This document shows, piece after piece, positions 16,917 to 26,071 of a stretch of 64,000 nt of DNA. The notes below the pieces were generated by a model, which was not told where the DNA came from, did not search any database, and was given only the letters and a program-made list of their open reading frames with translations. The position numbers and the translations under genes are program-made. The DNA is from Lentilitoribacter sp039986595 (GTDB lineage Bacteria; Pseudomonadota; Alphaproteobacteria; Rhizobiales; Rhizobiaceae). Position 1 is the first letter of the stretch, and every line of letters starts with the position of its first letter. The stretch lies in assembly GCA_039986595.1 (NCBI GenBank), contig JBDWQJ010000005.1, positions 248,001 to 312,000 on the forward strand, given 5' to 3'.

Positions 16917-18209
16917 TTACTCATATCTTAGCGCTTGAACGGGATCGATTTTAGACGCGCGCCATGCCGGCACGAGTGTTGCGATGAATGTTAGCACAAA
17001 TGCCATGATAATGATCGAGAGCGTTTCAGCAAAATCCATATCAGCAGGCAATTGGCTTAGAAAGTAAAGCTCAGGATTAAACAGCGTTGTACCCGACAAC
17101 CATGAGAAAAATGCGCGAATACGCTCTACATTTAAACAGACCAGTACACCTAAAATCACTCCTGCGCCGGTACCAGCCACTCCAATTGCCGACCCTGTCA
17201 TAAAGAAGATGCGCATAACAGACGCTGATGTTGCACCCATTGTGCGTAAGATTGCGATATCTCGCCCTTTATCTTTCACCAGCATGATCAATCCAGAGAT
17301 AATGTTTAAAGCAGCAACAAGAATGATAAGCGTTAATATCATAAACATCACATTGCGCTCAACTTGAAGCGCTGAGAAAAATGTCTGATTTCGCTGCTGC
17401 CAATCAGTTATAAAAATCTGACGTTCGGCTGCGGTTTCTATGGGTGCTCTGAAGTCATTGACACCATCTGGATCGTCAACAAACACTTCAATGGATTGCA
17501 CTTCATCTTCGGTATTAAAGTAAATCTGAGCTTCGCCAAGCGGCATATATATGATTGAGGAATCATATTCTGACATACCGATCTCAAATATGCCTGAAAT
17601 CGGGTAAGACTTTACCCGCGGTGTCACGCCAAATGGGGTGACATCCCCTTCTGGCGAAACAAGCGTTATGCTATCACCAGCAATGAGCCCAAGTGAATCT
17701 GCCATGCGCGTGCCGATTAGCACACCCTCACCCGCGGCAAAGCCAACAAGATCGCCCGCTTTGATATTATCAGACACCCAATTGAGCCGTTCAATATCAG
17801 CGACAGAAATACCGCGAACCAATGCGCCTGTTCCCGCACCACCATTGCCTGAGGCTAGGGTTTGCCCCTCAACAATGGGCAGCGCCATCTGCACACCCTC
17901 AACACCTTCAATACGCTTAGCAAGATTAGTGTAATCATTAAAAGGCTCATCAATGGGTTGAACGATCATATGACCATTGATGCCAAGAATACGGTTAATG
18001 AGCTCAGCGCGAAAACCGTTCATCACAGCCATAACAATGATCAATGTCGCAACACCAAGCATAATGCCCGCAAAAGAAAACCCTGCGATGACAGAAACAA
18101 CCGTTTCTTTGCGCTTTGAACGTAAATAACGCCAGGCAACAAGACGTTCAAACACACCAAAAGGTTTTGACGACGGCATTTCTATTGGATTACTGCTCAA
18201 TGGTTTCAA
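16917..18209 (-). CDS. lolC: Lipoprotein-releasing ABC transporter permease, LolC/E family
   Basis: Inner-membrane permease of 430 residues. After the amphipathic start (VAWRYLRSKRKETVVSVIAG) come one membrane helix near 40, a large periplasmic MacB-like domain (about 65-270) and three C-terminal helices, ending with the family signature PAWRASKIDPVQALRYE. A single LolC/E-type gene next to lolD is usual in alphaproteobacteria, where a homodimer replaces LolC-LolE. Start codon is uncertain: TTG at 18209 (AAAGG only a few bases ahead) or ATG at 18179. It follows proS by about 16-46 bases and so is probably cotranscribed with it. Confidence 0.93.
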   Translation of the reverse strand: MKPLSSNPIEMPSSKPFGVFERLVAWRYLRSKRKETVVSVIAGFSFAGIMLGVATLIIVMAVMNGFRAELINRILGINGHMIVQPIDEPFNDYTNLAKRIEGVEGVQMALPIVEGQTLASGNGGAGTGALVRGISVADIERLNWVSDNIKAGDLVGFAAGEGVLIGTRMADSLGLIAGDSITLVSPEGDVTPFGVTPRVKSYPISGIFEIGMSEYDSSIIYMPLGEAQIYFNTEDEVQSIEVFVDDPDGVNDFRAPIETAAERQIFITDWQQRNQTFFSALQVERNVMFMILTLIILVAALNIISGLIMLVKDKGRDIAILRTMGATSASVMRIFFMTGSAIGVAGTGAGVILGVLVCLNVERIRAFFSWLSGTTLFNPELYFLSQLPADMDFAETLSIIIMAFVLTFIATLVPAWRASKIDPVQALRYE

Positions 18210-18225
18210 AGCCTTTTCGTAAAAA

Positions 18226-19551
18226 TTATCGTGCAGTTAGCTTATTAATCGCTGCTTCTAGTGTCAGGCTTTCGCGTTCACCGGTTTTACGGTTTTTCAC
18301 TTCAACTTCACCAGTTTTCATCCCGCGTGGACCAACAACAATCTGCTGTGGAACACCAATCAGATCAGCGGTCGCAAACTTACCGCCCGCGCGCTCATCA
18401 CGATCATCTAACAAAACATCAAGACCCGCTTTTTGCAATTCAGCATAGATCTTTTTAGATGCATCATCGCAAGCCTCGTCACCAACTTTCATATTGATAA
18501 TTCCCACATCAAACGGCGCAACTGATTCCGGCCAAATAATACCATTTTCATCATGAGACGCTTCAATGATGGCGGGAACAAGGCGTGTTGGACCAATGCC
18601 GTATGAGCCCATATGCACCTCATGTTCGCGCCCGTCCGGGCCCATAACTTTCGCGCCCATTGCGGCTGAATATTTTGTTCCAAAATAGAAGATGTGACCA
18701 ACTTCAATACCGCGATCAGAAACCTTATTGTCGGCATCAATTGCATCAAATGCAGCCGCATCATGCATTTCAGACGTTGCCGCGTAATATTCCGTCCACT
18801 GATCAAAGATTGATTTCATCTTTGCGCGATCTGAAAAATCAACGTCTTCTGATGGGGTATCGAAATCAAGGAAGTTTTTGTGACAGAACACTTCAGATTC
18901 GCCCGTGTCCGCTAGAATAATAAACTCATGACTAAGATCACCACCAATTGGGCCTGTGTCAGCGCGCATAGGGATAGCACGCAAACCCAAGCGATCAAAT
19001 GTCCGCAAATATGCAGTGAACATTTTGTAATAAGCAAATTTTGCATCTTCTTTATTCAGATCAAAAGAATATGCATCTTTCATGATAAACTCACGGGAAC
19101 GCATTGTTCCAAAACGAGGTCTGATCTCATCTCTGAATTTATGTTGAATGTGATAAAGGTTCAGTGGCAATTCTTTGTAAGAGCGCACATATGAGCGGAA
19201 GATATCCGTGATCATTTCCTCATTGGTTGGGCCATACAGCATCGGACGATCCTGACGATCGGTGATACGCAGCATCTCCTTGCCATAATCATCATAACGG
19301 CCACTTTCATTCCAAAGCTCTGCTGATTGAATAGTAGGCATTAATATCTCGTGCGCGCCTGCTCTGTTTTGTTCTTCGCGAATAATGGCATTCACCTTAT
19401 CCAAAACGCGCTTGCCAAGTGGCAGCCAAGAATAGATCCCAGCTGATTGTTGGCGTATCATGCCAGAGCGCAACATCAACCGGTGAGAAACAATCTCGGC
19501 TTCTTTTGGGTTTTCTTTTAAGATTGGCAGAAAGTATTGAGAAAGGCGCAT
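18226..19551 (-). CDS. proS: Prolyl-tRNA synthetase (short form without editing insertion)
   Basis: Class II aminoacyl-tRNA synthetase that charges tRNA-Pro. At 441 residues it is the short alphaproteobacterial form: it runs from the catalytic core (YSWLPLGKRVLDKVNAIIRE; GPTNEEMIT; FRDEIRPRFGTMRSREFIMKDAYSF) to the anticodon-binding domain without the 180-residue INS editing domain found in the Escherichia coli enzyme. The anticodon domain (GIINMKVGDE, LLDDRDERAGGKF) ends at the C-terminus. Lacking INS, the organism would need a free-standing trans-editing factor against mischarged Ala-tRNA-Pro; none is in the window. Confidence 0.95.
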   Translation of the reverse strand: MRLSQYFLPILKENPKEAEIVSHRLMLRSGMIRQQSAGIYSWLPLGKRVLDKVNAIIREEQNRAGAHEILMPTIQSAELWNESGRYDDYGKEMLRITDRQDRPMLYGPTNEEMITDIFRSYVRSYKELPLNLYHIQHKFRDEIRPRFGTMRSREFIMKDAYSFDLNKEDAKFAYYKMFTAYLRTFDRLGLRAIPMRADTGPIGGDLSHEFIILADTGESEVFCHKNFLDFDTPSEDVDFSDRAKMKSIFDQWTEYYAATSEMHDAAAFDAIDADNKVSDRGIEVGHIFYFGTKYSAAMGAKVMGPDGREHEVHMGSYGIGPTRLVPAIIEASHDENGIIWPESVAPFDVGIINMKVGDEACDDASKKIYAELQKAGLDVLLDDRDERAGGKFATADLIGVPQQIVVGPRGMKTGEVEVKNRKTGERESLTLEAAINKLTAR

Positions 19552-19757
19552 GGCTTATCCGTATAAAAATTGAGATCCGAAAACAAAATCGCTCGGAATC
19601 GCAGGTTATTTTGTTGTTGAAGACTTCTACTCTTTTACGATCAATCTGAAAAGCACGAATAATAAATTGAATTTGATTGATGTTATCATTATTTTTTCAT
19701 CAATTTTTCTATATCTCTGCAAAATAAATGGTGACAAATTTTAGCAAGTACGGTAAC

Positions 19758-19786
19758 TTCGCACGAAAATAAGGCAGTTTTATAAA
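19758..19786 (+). promoter_or_regulatory. Candidate promoter of the small RNA
   Basis: TTCGCA (19758-19763; 4 of 6), 17-base spacer, TATAAA (19781-19786; 5 of 6). Transcription would begin near 19793. Confidence 0.45.
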
Positions 19787-19792
19787 AACATG

Positions 19793-19913
19793 CCTAAATC
19801 GCGATCAAGTCTTGGGAGGATTAGATCTCAGGCGCGCTCTTAGCGCAGCCACCGGCCGACGGGTAGAGGTCCGCGACAACTAACAGCAAGGCTATTGTAG
19901 CCTTGCTTTTTTT
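19793..19913 (+). ncRNA. Candidate trans-acting small RNA, about 120 nt
   Basis: A GC-rich segment in an AT-rich gap, with a promoter-like pair upstream and a strong terminator at its end, and no gene downstream on the same strand. Segments that can fold are GCGC-TCTTA-GCGC (19834-19846 region) and ACCGGCCGACGGGT (19852 on). An unpaired purine-rich stretch, GGGAGGATTAGAT, lies in the 5' half. Only a 17-codon frame without a ribosome site is present. It does not match tRNA, tmRNA, 6S, SRP RNA or riboswitch motifs I know. I cannot assign it to a named alphaproteobacterial sRNA family. Confidence 0.5.
19885..19913 (+). terminator. Rho-independent terminator of the sRNA candidate
   Basis: Perfect 10-base arms AGCAAGGCTA and TAGCCTTGCT around the loop TTG, then a seven-T run. 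The opposite strand has no T run, so it acts for plus-strand transcription and does not serve the DUF1467 gene. Confidence 0.9.
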
Positions 19914-19953
19914 ATGTCCTGATCAAACAGCTAGAACCGGAATTTAGCGATAA

Positions 19954-20220
19954 TCAAAATTTCGGAAAGAGTGCCATGAAATCGTCGAAGGTAACTCCGA
20001 ACACTTCCACCAATAGATAAAAGCACAAGAAGAACACGCTTGCGACAATGGAATTCATGATCACAACACGAATGACATTTAAGTTTGCTGGCGCACTTTT
20101 TGTGGTGCCAAGAACAACCTCGCCCGCCTCAGCTTGAGACTTGCCGGAAAATGGCAGCACTAAAAACAGCGATATCCACCACATAATAAAATAAATCGCT
20201 AAATATGTACCAATTCCCAT
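19954..20220 (-). CDS. Small membrane protein, DUF1467 family
   Basis: Protein of 88 residues with two membrane helices (about 4-24 and 55-78) and a short polar loop between (SGKSQAEAGEVVLGTTKSAPA). Start IGTYLAIYFIMWWISLFLVLP and the loop are characteristic of DUF1467. Function unknown; the gene sits between mce and proS in many Rhizobiales. It follows mce by 16 bases on the minus strand. Confidence 0.88.
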   Translation of the reverse strand: MGIGTYLAIYFIMWWISLFLVLPFSGKSQAEAGEVVLGTTKSAPANLNVIRVVIMNSIVASVFFLCFYLLVEVFGVTFDDFMALFPKF

Positions 20221-20236
20221 GGTTGAATGTCCTAGA

Positions 20237-20641
20237 TCAAATTTGCTCTAATTCAATCAATGTACCTGAAAAATCGCCGGGATGTAAAAACAACACAGGC
20301 TTTCCATGTGCACCAATTTTAGGCTCACCATCACCTAATACACGAGCTCCAGTTTCTATCAATTGGCTTTTTGCCGCAGCTATGTCTTCTACCTCATAAC
20401 AAATATGGTGCATACCGCCTTTTGGGTTCTTTTCCAAAAAGGCTGCGATTGGAGAAGCTGCGTTGATCGGCTCTAAAAGTTCAACCTTGGTATTGGGCAA
20501 TTCAATAAAGACCACGGTTACCCCGTGTTCATCAAGCTTTTGCGGCTCAGTGACGTGCGCACCAAGCATGTTTTTATATTGATCAGTCGCGGTTTTAAGA
20601 TCAGGGACAGCGATTGCGACGTGGTTTAATCTACCTAGCAT
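20237..20641 (-). CDS. mce: Methylmalonyl-CoA epimerase
   Basis: Interconverts the 2R and 2S forms of methylmalonyl-CoA in propionyl-CoA catabolism. 134 residues, two VOC-type halves: RLNHVAIAVPDLKTATDQY with metal ligand His, then HHICYEVEDI and the C-terminal GTLIELEQI with ligand Glu. Length is standard. It lies 11 bases behind rnj; the methylmalonyl-CoA mutase genes are not in the window. Methylmalonyl-CoA mutase, like NrdJ in this window, uses B12. Confidence 0.94.
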   Translation of the reverse strand: MLGRLNHVAIAVPDLKTATDQYKNMLGAHVTEPQKLDEHGVTVVFIELPNTKVELLEPINAASPIAAFLEKNPKGGMHHICYEVEDIAAAKSQLIETGARVLGDGEPKIGAHGKPVLFLHPGDFSGTLIELEQI

Positions 20642-20652
20642 AAGATTACCCC

Positions 20653-22323
20653 CTAAACTTTTTCAACAAATACAGTTGCGACCGGCTTTTTATTCCACAC
20701 TTCACGAACAGATGCACGAACAGCTCGACGTACAGATTCTTGCACAAGGCTTAAGTCTTTGCGGCGAACACGTGGAATGCTCTCAACAGCACCGATAACC
20801 GCGTCATAAATCACATCATCGATTTCATCGCCTGCATCATCGAAGGTCGGCAGTCCAATCGAGCTGACCTGAGGGTCGCCCTTAAATTCATATTTATTAT
20901 CCAAAAGTACCTGCACAGACACATGTCCTGCAAAGGACAATTTACGTCGGTCTGAAATACCTAAATCGTCATATTCACCAATCACTGCACCATCTTTAAA
21001 GATACGGCCACTTGGCACATCATCTATAAGTTCAGGCTCGCCCGGTGCTAGGCGTAACATATCGCCATTGCGAACACGTGGCACTTTGCCAATGCCGCTT
21101 TCTTGAGCTAATTTAGCATGCGCAACCAAATGCGCAGCTTCTCCATGAACTGGTACCAAAATCTCAGGACGAACCCACTCATACATTTGCTGCAATTCAT
21201 TGCGACGCGGATGACCAGAGACATGAATAGGTAATTCATCGCTGTCTTCCACAATCAAAACACCACGATCAATCAAGGCATTTTTGATATTTAAAATACC
21301 TTTTTCATTTCCTGGAATAGCACGCGCTGAAAATACAACTGTATCCTCTTTTGCTAAAGCGACATGCCTCATCTCATCACGAGAGAGTTTTGCAAGCGCA
21401 GCGCGTGGTTCGCCTTGAGAACCCGTCATGATGATGACAACCTTATCTCTTGGAATAAAACCAAATTCATCTTCTTCTAAAAAGTTTGGTAAACCTTCCA
21501 TCATCCCCAAGCCGCTGGCGACAGAAACAACGCGTTTGATTGAACTCCCCAGCAACAAGACTTCCCGCTCCGCATCGCGCGCAGCTTCAGCGATCGAACG
21601 GATACGGCCAACATTTGACGAAAATGACGTGATGGCGACGCGCCCTGGCGCATCTTCAATAACCTTGCGTAGGTTTTTACTGATGGTTTGCTCTGTAGGA
21701 GATACGCCTTCCCTCATCGCATTGGTCGAATCGCACATGATCGCCAAAATGCCTTCATCGCCCAACTGGCGAAATCTATTTTCGTCAGTAAGCGGCCCCA
21801 AAGAAGGGTCCTGATCAATCTTCCAGTCACCGGTGTGAATAACTTTTCCAAGATCCGTTTTTATCGCTAAAGATAATGGCTCTGGGATTGAGTGATTAAC
21901 CGCAACCGCTTCAATCTCAAATGGACCAACATCAAACACGTCACCTGCATTAAAGATCGTGACAGGAATTTCACGCCGAGAACGCTCGTAAGCGCGTTTG
22001 GCCTCTAACATGCCTGCGGTAAATGGCGTGACGTAAACTGGAACATTTAGCAAAGGCCATAATTCATTAAGCGCACCATAGTGGTCTTCATGTGCATGCG
22101 TAATGATGATCGCTTTTAAATTATGACGTTCTTCTTCCAAGAACCTGATATCTGGAAGGACTAGATCAACACCGGGCAGCTCTAATCCTGGGAATGTTAC
22201 ACCGCAATCTACCATAATCCATTCGCGGTTATCAGGTGACCCATAGCCATAAAGCGCAAGGTTCATACCAATTTCACCAACACCACCAAGTGGTAAGAAT
22301 ACGAGTTCGTTCTCGCTAGCCAT
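20653..22323 (-). CDS. rnj: Ribonuclease J
   Basis: Metallo-beta-lactamase/beta-CASP ribonuclease with 5'-3' exonuclease and endonuclease activity, used for mRNA turnover and rRNA maturation. 556 residues. The zinc motif HAHEDH is at 76-81, a second His in HTGDWKID, and beta-CASP motifs in CDSTNA and GSQGEPRAAL, with the conserved HVSGHPRRNEL and VPVHGEAAHL. It stands between mce and birA in a minus-strand run that continues from the nuo operon. Confidence 0.95.
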   Translation of the reverse strand: MASENELVFLPLGGVGEIGMNLALYGYGSPDNREWIMVDCGVTFPGLELPGVDLVLPDIRFLEEERHNLKAIIITHAHEDHYGALNELWPLLNVPVYVTPFTAGMLEAKRAYERSRREIPVTIFNAGDVFDVGPFEIEAVAVNHSIPEPLSLAIKTDLGKVIHTGDWKIDQDPSLGPLTDENRFRQLGDEGILAIMCDSTNAMREGVSPTEQTISKNLRKVIEDAPGRVAITSFSSNVGRIRSIAEAARDAEREVLLLGSSIKRVVSVASGLGMMEGLPNFLEEDEFGFIPRDKVVIIMTGSQGEPRAALAKLSRDEMRHVALAKEDTVVFSARAIPGNEKGILNIKNALIDRGVLIVEDSDELPIHVSGHPRRNELQQMYEWVRPEILVPVHGEAAHLVAHAKLAQESGIGKVPRVRNGDMLRLAPGEPELIDDVPSGRIFKDGAVIGEYDDLGISDRRKLSFAGHVSVQVLLDNKYEFKGDPQVSSIGLPTFDDAGDEIDDVIYDAVIGAVESIPRVRRKDLSLVQESVRRAVRASVREVWNKKPVATVFVEKV

Positions 22324-22342
22324 TATCTATTCTTTCTTTTCT

Positions 22343-23098
22343 TTACGTATCGAGAAGGAAAACATCCCCTGCTGCAATTTTGATTTCATCACCATCTTCC
22401 TGGCGCAATATCAAATTGCAATCTTCCGACAAACCAATAAATCGTCCGTGCAAAACTTCATTGGGAAGATTGATTTTAATATCTTCATCAATGCCAGCCG
22501 CATTTTCAAGCCATAAATCACGAATTGCCGGTAAACCGCGCCCTTCATCCCACAATGCCAGGACATATTTCATCTCATCAAACAAATGCGCAAATAATTC
22601 TGGCGGATATACTTTAACACCAAGCTCATTAAGAGACGTTGTTTTATATAACGCCTGATCAGGATGATGAGAAACGTTGATACCAATACCAATGACTATG
22701 GATATAACATCTTTAGAAATGACCTCAGATTCCAAAAGGATACCGCAAACCTTTGCGCCGTCAATTAAAACATCATTGGGCCACTTGATCTTTATTTTCG
22801 CTAACGAAGTCGACAGCGCCTTCTTAATCGCAAAATTGGCTGCCAATGCTGCAACCAAAGGCAATGTACCCAAATTTTCGCGCGGCGCAGGATTGTTCAG
22901 TAAAAGCGAAGAATAAAGGTTTCCACTTTCAGAAACCCAAGTCCTACCACGACGTCCGCGACCACCTGTTTGGCGTTCTGCAGTTACCCAAAGTCCCGAC
23001 ACCGCGCCTTCGCGTGCCTTTTCAAGGCAATAGTCATTTGTAGAAGAGACGTCACGTTCTTCAACATGACGCCACTCAATTTCTGTTTTTAAAACCAA
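22343..23098 (-). CDS. birA: Biotin--[acetyl-CoA-carboxylase] ligase
   Basis: Attaches biotin to the carboxyl carrier protein through biotinyl-AMP. 251 residues, with the class II-like catalytic core only: TNDYCLEKAREGA, the adenylate-binding loop GGRGRRGRTW near 47-56, KWPNDVLID and IGIGINV. There is no N-terminal helix-turn-helix, so it should not be a repressor of biotin genes. It starts directly after nuoN (stop at 23099), which places it in the same transcript. Confidence 0.94.
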   Translation of the reverse strand: MVLKTEIEWRHVEERDVSSTNDYCLEKAREGAVSGLWVTAERQTGGRGRRGRTWVSESGNLYSSLLLNNPAPRENLGTLPLVAALAANFAIKKALSTSLAKIKIKWPNDVLIDGAKVCGILLESEVISKDVISIVIGIGINVSHHPDQALYKTTSLNELGVKVYPPELFAHLFDEMKYVLALWDEGRGLPAIRDLWLENAAGIDEDIKINLPNEVLHGRFIGLSEDCNLILRQEDGDEIKIAAGDVFLLDT

Positions 23099-24541
23099 TT
23101 AGAAGAACGTGCGTGCTGCAACTTCAGCAGCTGAACCAATTGGACCACCAATGATGACATAGCCCAATACAAACAGGCCAGCTAGGCTGTAAACAAGACG
23201 AAGCTCACCTGCAACCGGTGCAAATTGATGCTTAACTTCATCAAACCACATGATTTTGATAATGCGCAGATAGTAGTATGCACCAACAACAGATGCCAAT
23301 ACACCGATGATCGCAAGCGCATATAGCTCAGCCTCAATAGCTGCGACAAACACAAAGTATTTACCCCAGAAACCGGCAAGTGGCGGAATACCTGCGAGTG
23401 AGAACATAAAGATCGTCAAAATTACAGCCATAAATGGGTTAGATTTTGCAAGACCAGCAAGATCATTGATATCTTCTAAGTTTCCATCATCTTTGGTGCG
23501 CATTGCCAAAATACAAGCAAATGTACCAAGCGTCATAACCATGTAGATCAACATATAAAGAACGATACCAGATACGCCCGTCTGCGTTCCCGCTGCAAGC
23601 CCTACTAATGCATACCCCATGTGACCGATAGATGAATAAGCCATCAGGCGTTTGATATTCTTCTGACCAATCGCTGCAAATGCACCCAATACCATTGAAG
23701 CAATTGCGATAAAGACAACAATTTGTTGCCACTCATGCGTCACTGTTTGGAAAGCTTCGATAACCAAACGGATAAACACAGCCATTGCAGCAACTTTTGG
23801 CGCTGCAGCTAGGAAGGCTGTCACAGGCGTTGGTGCACCTTCGTAAACATCTGGCGTCCACATGTGAAACGGCACTGCTGAGATTTTAAACGCAATACCT
23901 GCAAGCAAGAACACAAGGCCAAAGATAAGACCAAGTTCAGGCTTACCACCTGTGAGCGCGGACGCGATTTCATCAAAGCCAGTGTGGCCTGTGTAACCGT
24001 AGATCAACGATGCGCCGTAAAGCAAAATACCAGAGGACAGAGCACCTAGAACGAAATATTTCAAACCAGCTTCTGTAGATTTCTCGTCGTCACGTTTGAT
24101 CGCTGCAACAACATAAAGCGCAAGTGATTGAAGCTCCAAACCAAGATAAAGCGCAATCATGTCATTAGCTGAAATCATCAGCATCATGCCAACAGTTGCG
24201 AGCAAGACTAGAATTGGAAATTCAAAAAACGGGTTTTTCTCAAAGCGCGAATGCCCAATGGACATCATCAACGCCACTGCAGAACCAATAAGTGCTAGCA
24301 CCTTCATGAATTTCGCAAATGGATCAGAAAGATAAGCACCGTTAAACGCTTCCCCCTCGCCCACAACAAACACCAGCATAAGACCTGCAATAATAAGCAA
24401 GGCAACAGATAAACCATTAATCGCATTTAAAGTCGATTGGCCACCATAAGCACCGATCATCAACAAAACCATTGCGCCAACCGCCAGCATAATTTCTGGC
24501 AGAGATAGATGCAGGCTCTCCATTAAAATCTCAGTCGTCAT
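23099..24541 (-). CDS. nuoN: NADH-quinone oxidoreductase subunit N
   Basis: Antiporter-like proton-pumping subunit of complex I, in the inner membrane, 480 residues with about 14 helices. The proton-channel core shows the conserved lysine in helix 7 (AFKISAVPFHMWTPDVYEG) and the discontinuous helix region MAYSSIGHMGYALVG. Last gene of the nuo series, followed directly by birA. Confidence 0.96.
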   Translation of the reverse strand: MTTEILMESLHLSLPEIMLAVGAMVLLMIGAYGGQSTLNAINGLSVALLIIAGLMLVFVVGEGEAFNGAYLSDPFAKFMKVLALIGSAVALMMSIGHSRFEKNPFFEFPILVLLATVGMMLMISANDMIALYLGLELQSLALYVVAAIKRDDEKSTEAGLKYFVLGALSSGILLYGASLIYGYTGHTGFDEIASALTGGKPELGLIFGLVFLLAGIAFKISAVPFHMWTPDVYEGAPTPVTAFLAAAPKVAAMAVFIRLVIEAFQTVTHEWQQIVVFIAIASMVLGAFAAIGQKNIKRLMAYSSIGHMGYALVGLAAGTQTGVSGIVLYMLIYMVMTLGTFACILAMRTKDDGNLEDINDLAGLAKSNPFMAVILTIFMFSLAGIPPLAGFWGKYFVFVAAIEAELYALAIIGVLASVVGAYYYLRIIKIMWFDEVKHQFAPVAGELRLVYSLAGLFVLGYVIIGGPIGSAAEVAARTFF

Positions 24542-24559
24542 TTGAGTAGCATCCTCGTT

Positions 24560-26071
24560 TTATTTCGCTGACATTGCGATATTTTGTGCCGCTTCAATAG
24601 CAGCTGAATATTGGGTGACAAGTGCATCAACAGATGCAGCGGTCGCGTCAAATACTGGGATCGGATAAACACCGAAGAAAATAACCAGTGCAATCAGCGG
24701 ATATAGTATTGTTTTTTCGCGGCCCGAAAGATCAAGCAATGCTTTTAAGTTTTCTTTCTCTAGCGCACCAAACACAACGCGGCGGTAAAGCCATAATGCG
24801 TAGCCCGCTGACAAGATAACGCCAAGTGTTGCAAACATTGCAGTCCAAGTTGAAACCTGGAACACACCAATAAGCACTAAGAACTCACCGACAAATCCAG
24901 AGGTTCCAGGTAGGCCAACATTTGCCATTGTAAACAGCATAAATGCAACAGCATAGTTCGGCATGTTGTTAACGAGACCGCCATAAGCTGAAATCTCACG
25001 TGTATGCATGCGATCGTAGATAACACCAACACACAAGAACAACGCACCTGAAATCAAACCATGAGACAACATCTGGAAGATGGCACCTTGGACCCCTTGC
25101 GCATTGGCCGCAAAGATACCCATTGTTACATAACCCATATGTGCCACAGACGAGTAAGCGATCAGCTTCTTAATATCTGTTTGCATCATCGCCACAAGCG
25201 ACGTGTAAACAATCGCAATAGCAGAAAGCGCAAATACATATGGTGCAAAGTCAGCGGATGCGACTGGGAACATAGCAAGCGAGAAACGGATCAATCCATA
25301 ACCACCCAATTTCAGAAGCACACCAGCCAAGATCACTGAACCCGCTGTTGGCGCTTCAACGTGCGCATCTGGCAACCATGTGTGAACAGGCCACATTGGC
25401 ATCTTCACAGCAAATGATGCGAAGAATGCGAGCCACAACCAAGTCTGCATTGAGACAGGGAAGTCAAATTCCAAAAGCTTCGTGATGTCTGTCGTACCGG
25501 CCTGCCAATACATTGCCATGATCGCAAGAAGCATCAGCACTGAACCAAGCAATGTATAAAGGAAGAACTTGAAGCTTGCATAAACGCGGCGCTGACCACC
25601 CCAAACACCAATGATAATAAACATTGGGATTAGGCCTGCTTCAAAGAATACATAGAACAAGACAATATCAAGCGCACAGAACACGCCGATCATCAAAGTT
25701 TCCAAGATCAAAAACGCAATCATATAATCGCGGAAGCGGTTTTTAATTGAGTTCTTACTTGCGATTACACAAAGCGGCATCAAGAATGTTGTTAGAATAA
25801 CGAACAACATAGAAATGCCATCCACACCCATATGGTATGAAATGCCAGAACCCAGCCAGTCCATTTTTTCAACCATCTGGAAACCAGGATTTGCATTATC
25901 AAACCCGATCCAGACAAACAGCGAGAACACAAACGTGAACGCGGTAACCATCAATGAAACGTAATACACATTACGTCGGGAGGTTTCCCCCTCGTCTTTC
26001 ATGAAGAGCAAGACCAAAACGCCGATAAGCGGCAGGAAGGTGACCGTAGATAGAAGTGGCCAATCAATCAT
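24560..26071 (-). CDS. nuoM: NADH-quinone oxidoreductase subunit M
   Basis: Antiporter-like proton-pumping subunit of complex I, 503 residues, about 14 helices. Seen: the helix 5 Glu region (FFEAGLIPMFIIIGVWG), helix 7 VKMPMWPVHTWLPDAHVEAP and IAYSSVAHMGYVTMG. Its ATG overlaps the nuoL stop codon (TAATG at 26069-26073), so translation is coupled. Confidence 0.97.
   Translation of the reverse strand: MIDWPLLSTVTFLPLIGVLVLLFMKDEGETSRRNVYYVSLMVTAFTFVFSLFVWIGFDNANPGFQMVEKMDWLGSGISYHMGVDGISMLFVILTTFLMPLCVIASKNSIKNRFRDYMIAFLILETLMIGVFCALDIVLFYVFFEAGLIPMFIIIGVWGGQRRVYASFKFFLYTLLGSVLMLLAIMAMYWQAGTTDITKLLEFDFPVSMQTWLWLAFFASFAVKMPMWPVHTWLPDAHVEAPTAGSVILAGVLLKLGGYGLIRFSLAMFPVASADFAPYVFALSAIAIVYTSLVAMMQTDIKKLIAYSSVAHMGYVTMGIFAANAQGVQGAIFQMLSHGLISGALFLCVGVIYDRMHTREISAYGGLVNNMPNYAVAFMLFTMANVGLPGTSGFVGEFLVLIGVFQVSTWTAMFATLGVILSAGYALWLYRRVVFGALEKENLKALLDLSGREKTILYPLIALVIFFGVYPIPVFDATAASVDALVTQYSAAIEAAQNIAMSAK

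Larger units (their letters stand above)
19552..19953. other. Intergenic region of 402 bases with sRNA candidate
   Basis: The part next to proS (19552-19750) is AT-rich and must hold the proS promoter on the minus strand, though I cannot pick it with confidence. The plus-strand part 19758-19913 holds a promoter, a GC-rich segment and a terminator, described separately. Confidence 0.5.

Noticed and set aside
19793..19913. Riboswitch or attenuator leading into a gene
   Set aside because: The strong terminator ends the RNA and the next gene lies on the opposite strand, so there is nothing to regulate in cis.
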